A DNA stretch of 64,000 nt from an uncultured Bacilli bacterium (GTDB lineage: Bacteria; Bacillota_I; Bacilli_A; RF39; UBA660): positions 26,326-90,325 of the forward strand of contig CATYVZ010000006.1 of the NCBI GenBank assembly GCA_958413985.1, read 5' to 3'. The translations under genes and the position numbers were made by a program. A model generated the notes under the pieces. It made no database searches, was not told the DNA's origin, and saw only the letters and a program-made list of their open reading frames with translations. Positions 53,437 through 60,899 of the stretch are shown here, in pieces. Numbering within the stretch: position 1 is the first letter of the stretch; each line of letters opens with the position of its first letter.

Positions 53437-53827
53437 TTCATTATATTTAATGTCTAAATATAATTATAACACCTTTTATATATAATTTTTATTTGTTGTT
53501 AATTAAAAACTTAACATATTTATTATTTTAACGAAAATCCAGTTTTTTTATTGCTTTATTAATTTGCTTTGCAAAAAAATAGTTGTATAATAAATATTGA
53601 AAAAAGTTCACATAAATATATCTTATAACAATTTTGGTTTATTAATAAAGAATAATGAACAACAATTATAAAAATAAAAATTATTACAATATAAAATCAA
53701 TAACTTTAAATTATAATCTACTCGACATTGTTAATATATTATAAGAAATAAAACAAGTAATCAAAAAAAATACTAAGCTTATTTTAATATGCTTGAAATA
53801 CCTAATTAAAAACAAAGGAGCAATTAT
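53437..53827. other. 391-base AT-rich gap before the accessory island
   Basis: No convincing gene. TTGCTT-N16-TATAAT at about 53571-53598 on the plus strand could be a promoter for the gene at 53828, leaving a ~230-base leader. A 29-codon frame near 53654 has no ribosome site. No long repeat or tRNA remnant was noticed. Confidence 0.4.
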
Positions 53828-54109
53828 ATGTATAGATTTAAATATTATTACAAAGATGGAACTGTGGAAATAAGTGGAGGACGTGGTGTTAGACCAACTA
53901 CTCTTTATAATGATTTTGACGGACTGATGGATTGGGACGAATTTGACAATTTGAAAGAAGAAAATATGACAACAAGTGAAATTTTGAAAATGGCAATGAA
54001 AGTATACAAAGGATTTCTTCCAGATTATTATCGTATTGAAATAATTAACGATGAAAGTGGTGAAATCGTTGATTATATAGATGAAAGAGAGGTAAAAAAA
54101 AATAACTAA
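53828..54109 (+). CDS. Uncharacterised 93-aa acidic protein
   Basis: ATG follows AAAGGAG at ideal spacing. The product has a beta-rich start (YRFKYYYKDGTVEISGGRG), a helical, acidic middle (MDWDEFDNLKEENMTTSEIL), then YYRIEIINDESGEIVDYIDER. This looks like a small alpha/beta domain, but I recognise no family. It stands alone at the left edge of the accessory island, opposite in strand to what follows. Confidence 0.7.
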   Translation: MYRFKYYYKDGTVEISGGRGVRPTTLYNDFDGLMDWDEFDNLKEENMTTSEILKMAMKVYKGFLPDYYRIEIINDESGEIVDYIDEREVKKNN

Positions 54110-54132
54110 ATTTGGTTCAATTTTGATTTAAA

Positions 54133-54156
54133 ACAAAAAAAAGGTTATTAAAACCT
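54133..54156 (-). terminator. Terminator facing the recombinase fragment
   Basis: Minus strand AAGGTT-TTAAT-AACCTT followed by eight T. Confidence 0.6.
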
Positions 54157-54259
54157 TAAATTCTCTAAGACTCAATTAAAAACTTTTTAAAATTGATAAC
54201 ATCCCAAACATCGATTTAAATAAAAGTTTAAATGAAAGTCCTTATATTATAATCATACT

Positions 54260-54472
54260 TTATCTATCTATACTTTTAATTACCAATAAGTCATTTTCTC
54301 TAAGAATGTTTTTAAGGGTCGTATATTGTTTTCTATCAAAGTCTTTACCACTTTGTTTATCAACATAAATATCTCTTTTCGCAATACCTAATTCTTTAAA
54401 TGCTAATAATTGTCTTTCTTCGTTTTGCTCTTTACTGCTAACTCTAACATATCCAAATATTTTATTATTCAT
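54260..54472 (-). pseudogene. Truncated serine recombinase (resolvase N-terminus)
   Basis: Seventy residues of a resolvase/invertase catalytic domain. KIFGYVRVSSKEQNEERQL holds the catalytic Ser, and IYVDKQSGKDFDRKQY and LLVIKSIDR follow. A stop comes directly after SIDR, where intact enzymes continue with LGR and a DNA-binding domain. The conserved Arg of the LGR motif and the helix-turn-helix are missing, so recombination is not expected. It starts 3 bases after the end of the 76-residue gene. It is a likely scar of a mobile element. Confidence 0.8.
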
Positions 54473-54475
54473 AAA

Positions 54476-54706
54476 CTACCTCGCCAAATAATTAGTTGTT
54501 TCTCGATTAACCATATCAATTATGAATTCATCAAATAATTGAAAATAGTCAATAATTATATTTTTTTCCATTAACTCTGTCATAAAATTGATTACTGCTA
54601 TTGTATATGGAAAATCTTTGGGACATTCTTCAATACCTGTTAACAAAGTATCTGATAAATTTTCTGATAAAACACTTATTATCTTTTGTAATACCTTTTC
54701 TTTCAT
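54476..54706 (-). CDS. Uncharacterised 76-aa protein beside the recombinase fragment
   Basis: A small helical protein (LQKIISVLSENLSDTLLTGI, PYTIAVINFMTELMEKNIII) with no recognised domain, 3 bases upstream of the truncated recombinase. The ribosome site GGAGGTGCC precedes ATG. It is probably cargo or an accessory gene of the same decayed element. Confidence 0.55.
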   Translation of the reverse strand: MKEKVLQKIISVLSENLSDTLLTGIEECPKDFPYTIAVINFMTELMEKNIIIDYFQLFDEFIIDMVNRETTNYLAR

Positions 54707-54743
54707 TATGGCACCTCCTTACCATGAATATTTTATAAACAAC

Positions 54744-54775
54744 AAAAAACACTTAAATCATATTAAATTTAAGTG
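54744..54775 (-). terminator. Terminator of the HEPN-like gene
   Basis: Minus strand CACTTAAAT-(8)-ATTTAAGTG, 9-base stem, followed by six T. Confidence 0.75.
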
Positions 54776-54799
54776 GTTGTAAATGTGTACTTTTTTAAA

Positions 54800-55534
54800 T
54801 CAATTATTTGTACATTTTACACTATATAATCGAGTACGTGTTTCATCCGTAAAACAAATAACATATTTACTATATAAAAATGCTGTTGAAATAATTGCTC
54901 TTGAAAGAACAAAAATATATTGTAATGATTTTTCACCTAGCTCTAACAAATCATATTCTATATTTTTAATAATAATTTTAGGTGTTTTCACAGATAATTC
55001 ATTTCTTTTAAAGAAAGTGGTTTTTAAATTTTGGGGATGTTCTATTTCGTTACGAATTGAATATATAAACTTCCAATCATCTAATATATTTTTATCTACA
55101 ATTATTTTTCCTTGTTGCCAATTTATGAATTTATCATAACTATCAATATCATCATTTAATAATTTTGCAATATTCCATACATATTTATACACTCTATCCA
55201 TATTAACAATAATATCACATAATTTTTTAACATATTTGCTTGTATTATTTACATTATCATTATTACTAATGTATTTATTTTTTATTTCATAGCATTTATT
55301 CAAATCTTTTTCAGATTCAATATATTCAGTTAATATCTTTTGCATATAATCAGATACGTTTGTTATTATTTCATCCTTACAATTTAAACAAATCATTTGC
55401 CCATTATCTAATATTATATTTTTAGTTGAGTATTGCATCCACATTTGTTGTATTTCATAAGAAAAAGGTGTTTCTAGTTTATTTGTAGTTAAATCTTCTG
55501 CTTTTTCAATAATAATTTTTCCAATAAAAATCAT
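54800..55534 (-). CDS. Uncharacterised helical protein with HEPN-like RNxxxH motif
   Basis: A 244-residue protein I do not recognise as a whole. A single CLNCKD pair near residue 48 could bind metal only with a partner. The rest is helical, and DWKFIYSIRNEIEHPQNLK (about 158-176) contains R-N-x3-H, the catalytic signature of HEPN ribonucleases and of many HEPN-type defence and toxin proteins. No antitoxin-like gene is directly adjacent. A damaged nuclease gene lies 29 bases upstream. The HEPN call is an inference from one motif and helical context. Confidence 0.5.
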   Translation of the reverse strand: MIFIGKIIIEKAEDLTTNKLETPFSYEIQQMWMQYSTKNIILDNGQMICLNCKDEIITNVSDYMQKILTEYIESEKDLNKCYEIKNKYISNNDNVNNTSKYVKKLCDIIVNMDRVYKYVWNIAKLLNDDIDSYDKFINWQQGKIIVDKNILDDWKFIYSIRNEIEHPQNLKTTFFKRNELSVKTPKIIIKNIEYDLLELGEKSLQYIFVLSRAIISTAFLYSKYVICFTDETRTRLYSVKCTNN

Positions 55535-55563
55535 CTCCCACTAACTATAATTTAAATATGTCA

Positions 55564-55940
55564 TTAAATAACTTTCATCTTAGGAGATACACCAAGTTCA
55601 TTACTATTTCCTATCATTAAGCCATACCTTAAACCACTATATAAATCTTTATGCGTTTTTGCTTTATTACTATAAGTGATTGTATCATGAGTTGTTATTT
55701 TTCCATATTTACTTTCTATAATTAACTTAGGGATAGAGTAGGTATCTCTTTTTTCTTTTATTAACAAATCTACTTCATATCTTTTCACATTTGTATTTGT
55801 ATTATCTTTTGAATAACTATTGATAAAAACTGAATAAGGTATTTTTTCAAAACAAACTACTTCATACTTATTATTATCTAATTCTTTTTTAATAAATCAC
55901 ATATTTTTATTGTCCATAAATCTTCTTTATTATTTCTCAT
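55564..55940 (-). pseudogene. Frameshifted restriction-endonuclease-like protein
   Basis: From ATG 55940 the frame reads MRNNKEDLWTIKICDLLKK and then meets a stop. If one base is added in the run of six A near 55890, it continues ELDNNKYEVVCFEKIPYS and joins without break to the open frame ending 55564, which has KRYEVDLLIKEK, KLIIESKYGKITTHD and KAKTHKDLYSGLRYGLMIGN. The E-x-D and E-x-K pattern suggests a PD-(D/E)xK nuclease. The C-terminus is also cut short. Either a pseudogene or a slipped-strand variant. Confidence 0.55.
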
Positions 55941-55975
55941 AGTATAATACCATATTTATTAAAATATTTCATCAA

Positions 55976-56644
55976 TCAATAAAAAAATTTTTGTTGTTTT
56001 TGTGCTATGGTATATAATTCTTTCATATTATTATTAATTATTTTTTTTAGTAATTTAACATTTTCAACAATATTTTCTTGTTGTAAAATTGGTCTAATCA
56101 TAGCATAACCATCTATTTTAATATTTTTAAGTAAGTGAATAGTATTTTTATTAATTCCTCCTATCACAACCACTGGTATTGGAGAATAATCAACTATTTT
56201 TTTTAATTCTTTTATACCAACAACTTTTGCATCTTTTTTTGTTGTAGATTTAAAAATAGCACCAACACCTAAATACGATGCACCACTTTCAATTGCTTCT
56301 TTTGCTTCAGTAATATTAGTGACAGTAACTCCTATTATTTTTTTATTGCCAAGAATTTTTCTTGCTTTTAAACACGATATATCATTTTGACCAATATGTA
56401 TTCCATCTGCATTAATTTCTAACATAATTTCAATATTATCATTTATAATTAATGGTACATTATACTTATCTGTTATTTTTTTTATTTTATTTGCGATTTT
56501 TAAAAATTCATCGTATTGCTTTTCTTTTTCTCTAATTTGAACTATTGTAACGCCTCCAATAATTGCTTGTTCTACACAATATTCAAGCGGATAATTATTA
56601 TTCATTTCACTATTCGTGCATAAATATAAACTATAATCTATCAT
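55976..56644 (-). CDS. thiE: Thiamine-phosphate-synthase-like protein (ThiE/TenI family)
   Basis: A 222-residue TIM barrel of the ThiE/TenI family. ThiE joins the thiamine pyrimidine to the thiazole phosphate. TIVQIREKEKQY, LIINDNIEIMLEINADGIHIGQND, KIIGVTVTN, YLGVGAIFKSTTKKDA and PVVVIGGIN match ThiE, but the end reads GYAMIRPIL where GVAVVSAI is usual. It overlaps the nucleotidyltransferase gene by 14 bases and is the last gene of the YcaO operon. No thiM, thiD or thiG is nearby, so a role in the peptide pathway instead of vitamin synthesis is possible. Confidence 0.85.
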   Translation of the reverse strand: MIDYSLYLCTNSEMNNNYPLEYCVEQAIIGGVTIVQIREKEKQYDEFLKIANKIKKITDKYNVPLIINDNIEIMLEINADGIHIGQNDISCLKARKILGNKKIIGVTVTNITEAKEAIESGASYLGVGAIFKSTTKKDAKVVGIKELKKIVDYSPIPVVVIGGINKNTIHLLKNIKIDGYAMIRPILQQENIVENVKLLKKIINNNMKELYTIAQKQQKFFY

Positions 56645-57509
56645 CTTTCACTAAAACCTTCTCATGAATTTCATTTTTGAAAATAAAATTTGAATATTCA
56701 TCACATTCTGCATTAACTATCCTATTAGGAATATTATATTTAAATGCCCCTTTCAGTTTTTTCAGTTTATCGGCATCTATAATATGACTAAAGATTGTAC
56801 AATCGTATATATCTTTAGGTCTGTTATCAGCTTTACACAAAAATAAAGCTTCAGGTGTAATTGAATAGTAATGAATGTTATTATGAATTTTAGGCGAATC
56901 CGAAAAACTTAATTTACTAATTAGTGGAGTATTATAAATATATTCAACAAAGTTTTCATTTTCTTCATCAACAAAATAATCTTTTTGTATAATAGTTCCA
57001 TTTTCTTGTTTAACATACATAAAAACAGTTATAGGTATATCTATTGCGTTTTGATAATACATTTTTAGCATTACTCTTCTTGTTCCATCACCACGGTCAC
57101 CCATTTTTCGTTCAAATAAAAAGCCATAATTACCACAAATTTTTTCTAATTTTTCTAAGCACTCCATATTTATAAAAATATCTAGATCATGATGATATCT
57201 TTCTAAATTTTTATCAGCTAATAAATATGCAAGAATACCACTGGTATAATAATATTCAATATTGCTTTCATTAAGCATTTTATTATATTCATCAAATATT
57301 TTATATATCAATTTATGATTTTCTTCTAAATGGCAAAAATTCGGATTAATTTGCATTTTAGTTAACCATAAATATCTATTATATAAATATTCAATACTAA
57401 CATTATAATCACTTGCAATTAATTGCAACTTATTTTTTTTGCTTTGTTCGTTATATTCATTGCAACATATATTATAGATTAATATATCTAATTTATCTTT
57501 TTCACTCAT
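56631..57509 (-). CDS. Nucleotidyltransferase-superfamily protein in the YcaO operon
   Basis: A 292-residue protein. After a helical N-terminal part (about 1-75), NIEYYYTSGILAYLLADKNLERYHHDLDIFI carries the Gly/Ser and D-x-D elements of the polymerase-beta-type nucleotidyltransferase fold, as in AadA/LinB-like and AbiEii-like proteins. KLSFSDSPKIHNNIHYYSITPEALFLCKADNRPKD is typical of the downstream helical part of such proteins. It could adenylylate a small molecule or peptide. ATG 57509 has AAAGGAG upstream. It sits between ycaO and the thiE-like gene. Substrate unknown. Confidence 0.7.
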   Translation of the reverse strand: MSEKDKLDILIYNICCNEYNEQSKKNKLQLIASDYNVSIEYLYNRYLWLTKMQINPNFCHLEENHKLIYKIFDEYNKMLNESNIEYYYTSGILAYLLADKNLERYHHDLDIFINMECLEKLEKICGNYGFLFERKMGDRGDGTRRVMLKMYYQNAIDIPITVFMYVKQENGTIIQKDYFVDEENENFVEYIYNTPLISKLSFSDSPKIHNNIHYYSITPEALFLCKADNRPKDIYDCTIFSHIIDADKLKKLKGAFKYNIPNRIVNAECDEYSNFIFKNEIHEKVLVKDDRL

Positions 57510-57524
57510 AATCAAGTCTCCTTT

Positions 57525-58799
57525 CTATGGAAACGGATGTGGCATATCCGTTAAATTATTACTATATTTTAAATTTAACTTTTTTGGAACTGAAAAATAT
57601 CTAGTTGCACCAAGTCTAGGATATATATGACTTTTATTTAAATCAATCAAACCAGGTGCAATTACTTTAACAACTTTAATACCTGTTTTTTGTATATCAT
57701 CTGTTGTTAATTCTTTATAATATACATTAATATCATATAATTTTAAATTTTCTATTAAATCACTAAAAGTTATAATTTCTTTTTTATAGTCAACTACTTT
57801 ACTATCAAATAATAATTTATTAAAATTTTCCCCTTGATAATATAAAAAATGTTCATATAAAGTTTTAATTTTTTTAGAATCCGTTTGACGAACATCCATT
57901 ATATTTAAAGAATAAAAGTATGTAAATAAACATTCTTTTAAAGATTTATTAATTGCATAATCTGAATCTAAACTAGCACAAGCACCTATACCATAGTGAA
58001 TATGTTTTTTATCTTGTTTGTATATAATAGATAAATAAATTGGTACCTTAATATCTGAAAATAATTTATATATTTTTATATCATATTCTTTTTGAATTAC
58101 TTTTACTAATTCATAATTTTTTTTATCTAAAGTTTTTAGATTTATTTCAGGTGGATTTAAGCGTTGCATAAAATTTATCATTAAAGCATCTCTTTCAATC
58201 AATTCTAACAAGCCACTTTTTATACATTCTTCTAATTTAAAATCAGCGGCCATACCCGTAGAAGTAGTTTCAGCTACGGTTTTATTTAAATCATATGGTA
58301 AATATATTAAACTCGCTGGCCAATATTTGAATTTTTGTTTATCATCAATATTATAAATTTTTGTCCATTCTATTTTATCTTTATTAGGATTTAAAAATAG
58401 ATTCGTTTTTTCATATTGCTCATCACTATATGTAAAAAAATCATCAAATGTAGTTTTTTTTGGTAACTTTTCTTTAACACTTACTATAATTTCTTTTTTT
58501 GGAATGTAAGACATACAATATCGTTCTAATGCTTCAACTAAACAACTAGTCATAGCAATTTTTTTATTTTCATTTACACCTAAACCACCACTTGAAACTT
58601 CTCTACTTAGCCCAAATAAATCAGCAGTGTTTGCACTTAAACATTGATACATAAAAAGTTTATATTTATCTAACTCATGGCGTTCCAACATAGCATTTAC
58701 TATTCCAAATTTATCGCTAAATATATCTGAAAATGATTCATATTCTTTTCCTAAAATATTTATTATCTTTTTTTTATTTAATATTAATTTATTTTTCAT
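57525..58799 (-). CDS. YcaO cyclodehydratase (azoline-forming type)
   Basis: A 424-residue YcaO-domain protein. YcaO enzymes use ATP to activate peptide amide bonds, and most form thiazoline or oxazoline rings from Cys, Ser or Thr. ATP-site motifs: SCLVEALERY (SxxxE, about 85-94), AETTSTGMA, and EECIKSGLLELIERDA (about 190-205). The protein ends MPHPFP, matching the C-terminal PxPxP that marks azoline-forming members. I use ATG 58799, with AGGTG upstream. It overlaps the 110-residue gene by 11 bases. The usual E1-like partner is not encoded in full nearby. Confidence 0.88.
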   Translation of the reverse strand: MKNKLILNKKKIINILGKEYESFSDIFSDKFGIVNAMLERHELDKYKLFMYQCLSANTADLFGLSREVSSGGLGVNENKKIAMTSCLVEALERYCMSYIPKKEIIVSVKEKLPKKTTFDDFFTYSDEQYEKTNLFLNPNKDKIEWTKIYNIDDKQKFKYWPASLIYLPYDLNKTVAETTSTGMAADFKLEECIKSGLLELIERDALMINFMQRLNPPEINLKTLDKKNYELVKVIQKEYDIKIYKLFSDIKVPIYLSIIYKQDKKHIHYGIGACASLDSDYAINKSLKECLFTYFYSLNIMDVRQTDSKKIKTLYEHFLYYQGENFNKLLFDSKVVDYKKEIITFSDLIENLKLYDINVYYKELTTDDIQKTGIKVVKVIAPGLIDLNKSHIYPRLGATRYFSVPKKLNLKYSNNLTDMPHPFP

Positions 58800-59121
58800 C
58801 AACATCACCTGGCACTTTTAGTATAGTATGATAAATTATTTCTCCATTTTTATATATCTCAATTATTTGATTATCTTCTAAAATATTTTTATACTCATTA
58901 ATAAGCACATTAGTTTTTTTATTAAACATTTTTTTATATATTTTTGGTGTATATATACTATTTGATTTAATTCTTTTATAAAATGATATTTCATCAAACT
59001 TTGAATTTATTAGCGGACCAATTAAATATGATTTGCTTGTTTTAGCAATTAATATTGATTTGTTTTCAATATTTCTATTTTTTAAATAATCACTATAAAA
59101 TAAATAATTATTTTTTATCAT
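58789..59121 (-). CDS. 110-aa protein upstream of YcaO, possible partner remnant
   Basis: A small protein with SKSYLIGPLINSKFDEISFY in the middle, which resembles the segment linking the ThiF-like partner to YcaO (the IGPL-x-C-F-x-C-x-x-R region) in fused azoline cyclodehydratases, but without the zinc Cys residues. The C-terminal half is basic then beta-like (IIEIYKNGEIIYHTILKVPG). It overlaps both neighbours (14 and 11 bases). It may be a minimal leader-binding or docking partner for YcaO. That is inference, and no family is certain. Confidence 0.6.
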   Translation of the reverse strand: MIKNNYLFYSDYLKNRNIENKSILIAKTSKSYLIGPLINSKFDEISFYKRIKSNSIYTPKIYKKMFNKKTNVLINEYKNILEDNQIIEIYKNGEIIYHTILKVPGDVDEK

Positions 59122-60721
59122 ATTTTAAACTCCAATTTTTTTCTTTTGTCATTAATGTTTCAGCTTCTTCACTAAATTTATCTAAATTAGAAATTAAATT
59201 CTCTTTTTCTTTAGTTTTATCGTTAACACTTATTAACCATTTACCAATTTTGGTATTCATAAATTTTTCTATTTCTTCAAATGTTCTACTTTGTTTTGTT
59301 TTATATAATGGATCACACACTTTAAATCCATTTTCATCATAACCAGTAAGTAAAACAGCATGATATCCACCTGGCATTTCTCCAGCCAATATTACTAAAT
59401 TACCATCTTGTAATTTTTGTTTTAATAGATCAACATTTATATCAATACCATTTATAACTTTAGCTCCTTTATTTTCTGCGTATCTCAAATATTCTTTATA
59501 CTCGGTTATTGCATAGGTAAAATCATAATCATCTAAGGCGTTTTGATTATTCTCAAATAAATTTTGACTTTCGTGATAAATTGAAGTATCCAGCCCATTC
59601 TTTGCCATATAAAATGCTAATGCAGAAAACGGAGTTCCACTCATATATTTTGATCTATATGTGTTATATAATCTTTTTTCGTCATACCAATTTGCTTTTG
59701 GAATAATTTTATAATATTCCATTGCCATCATCATACAAACAATAGCACATGTGTCTCCTTTTTGTTTATATGGTCTTACATTTTTATCCATATTTTTTTC
59801 CCTCTCTTTTTTTAACTTTTCTAATGAACTGATAATTGTACCATTATTAAATTCATAAATATATCCATTGTTTTTTAAAATACCACTACTATTAAGATAT
59901 TCTAAAATTTTTCTTCTAAATAAAAAACCTGAAATACCAATTAAATTAGATGCAATCAATTTTTCATCTAAATTATCATAAATAATTATATCTCTAATCG
60001 CTTTCCTATCCTCGTGTTCAAGTGTAAAATAAAAGTGTTGTGTCTTATAATTTTCAAGAATTTTATAGTGCTTTATATCTTCTAAAATTTTTCTTTCATC
60101 CATTAAAAGTGTATTTTTAAATCTTTTTTTAAGTCTAGTTGAAAATATTGTCTCATCACCAGCATGATATTTATTTAATAAATATTTCTTAAATCTTTGA
60201 ATATCAGAATCTTCTGTTTTTAATAAATATATATAATATAAATGGTCCATTTGATATTGAGCAAAAAAAGTTTCAACAGGCGGCGTAATTAACATTATAT
60301 TTGCCTTATCTAAAGAAATATTTTCATCAATAACGTTAACTTTTTTACAATTATAATCTAAATATTTTTTTATAGAACCTGACATAACAAGTGTTGCTTC
60401 ATCAACTAAACATGAAGTACAATAAATTTTAATTATATTATCTAACTCCGTTGGTGATAATTCTTCAACAGCATCACGAATAATTTTTTCAAATGCAGGT
60501 TCTAATAAAGTTTCATAATAAATATTATGCCAATTCCACCGCGACTTCAATCGGGATAAAAATTCACTTGGCCTACGATATAACTCGCATTCCATTAGAC
60601 TAGCTATTTCAGGATTTGATTCTGCATAATATCTATTAGCATTAAACAATTGTTCTTCCATTACGTCATCTATATTACTTTTTAAATTATCCGGTATTAT
60701 TTTGCTCTTTATATTTTCCAT
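59108..60721 (-). CDS. Unknown-domain / C39-like cysteine protease fusion
   Basis: A 537-residue soluble protein. Residues 1-310 are a helical region I do not recognise, with SLMECELYRRPSEFLSRLKS and IYCTSCLVDEATLVM. Residues ~313-500 form a papain-fold C39-like peptidase: KGDTCAIVCMMMAMEYY with Cys325, GGYHAVLLTGYDENGF with His454 and CDPLY with Asp470. C39 proteases usually cut leader peptides after a double Gly, normally fused to an ABC exporter. Here there is no membrane segment. It is the first large gene of the operon, 53 bases after the tiny peptide. GGGAGG precedes ATG. Confidence 0.75.
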   Translation of the reverse strand: MENIKSKIIPDNLKSNIDDVMEEQLFNANRYYAESNPEIASLMECELYRRPSEFLSRLKSRWNWHNIYYETLLEPAFEKIIRDAVEELSPTELDNIIKIYCTSCLVDEATLVMSGSIKKYLDYNCKKVNVIDENISLDKANIMLITPPVETFFAQYQMDHLYYIYLLKTEDSDIQRFKKYLLNKYHAGDETIFSTRLKKRFKNTLLMDERKILEDIKHYKILENYKTQHFYFTLEHEDRKAIRDIIIYDNLDEKLIASNLIGISGFLFRRKILEYLNSSGILKNNGYIYEFNNGTIISSLEKLKKEREKNMDKNVRPYKQKGDTCAIVCMMMAMEYYKIIPKANWYDEKRLYNTYRSKYMSGTPFSALAFYMAKNGLDTSIYHESQNLFENNQNALDDYDFTYAITEYKEYLRYAENKGAKVINGIDINVDLLKQKLQDGNLVILAGEMPGGYHAVLLTGYDENGFKVCDPLYKTKQSRTFEEIEKFMNTKIGKWLISVNDKTKEKENLISNLDKFSEEAETLMTKEKNWSLKYDKK

Positions 60722-60743
60722 TTATTAAACCTCCCATTTAAGG

Positions 60744-60765
60744 TCATAGCATTAACTATAACCGT
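60744..60765 (-). promoter_or_regulatory. Hairpin between the 18-aa peptide and the protease gene
   Basis: Minus strand GGTTATAG-TTAATG-CTATGACC makes an 8-base stem (one G-U) with no T run. It could stabilise or partly terminate the short upstream message, as seen after precursor genes of peptide operons. Confidence 0.4.
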
Positions 60766-60774
60766 TTAGCATAA

Positions 60775-60831
60775 TTATGCAGTGCATAACATATCATATT
60801 TTCTATTAAATTTTCTCATTATTTTTTTCAC
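60775..60831 (-). CDS. 18-aa Cys-containing peptide, candidate precursor
   Basis: GTG at 60831 follows AGGTGAT with a 4-base gap and opens MKKIMRKFNRKYDMLCTA before TAA at 60775. An ATG at codon 5 is an alternative start. It is the first frame of the YcaO operon. A basic, charged front and a C-terminal Cys-Thr-Ala fit the leader-plus-core plan of a ribosomal peptide with one heterocyclisable Cys (and Thr), though it would be among the shortest precursors known. No homologue is recognised. It could also be a regulatory upstream frame. Confidence 0.45.
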   Translation of the reverse strand: MKKIMRKFNRKYDMLCTA

Positions 60832-60861
60832 TTTTATCACCTACCTTTCTTATTTAATAGT

Positions 60862-60884
60862 TTTTTTATGAGCTCACTATAAAC
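60862..60884. promoter_or_regulatory. Palindrome upstream of the YcaO operon
   Basis: TGAGCTCA (60869-60876), an 8-base palindrome flanked by TTTA and TATAAA, lies between the relA/spoT stop and the ribosome site of the peptide. Possible operator. No clear -35/-10 pair was found. Confidence 0.3.
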
Positions 60885-60899
60885 TCAAAAAATTTAATA

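Noticed and set aside
53654..53743. 29-codon plus-strand frame in the gap after alr
   Set aside because: No ribosome site and an Asn/Tyr/Lys-only composition expected from AT-rich noncoding DNA.
54800..57509. HEPN-like protein and nucleotidyltransferase as a HEPN-MNT toxin-antitoxin pair
   Set aside because: The two genes are separated by a nuclease pseudogene and the ThiE-like gene. The nucleotidyltransferase is coupled to the YcaO operon, and it is larger than typical MNT antitoxins.
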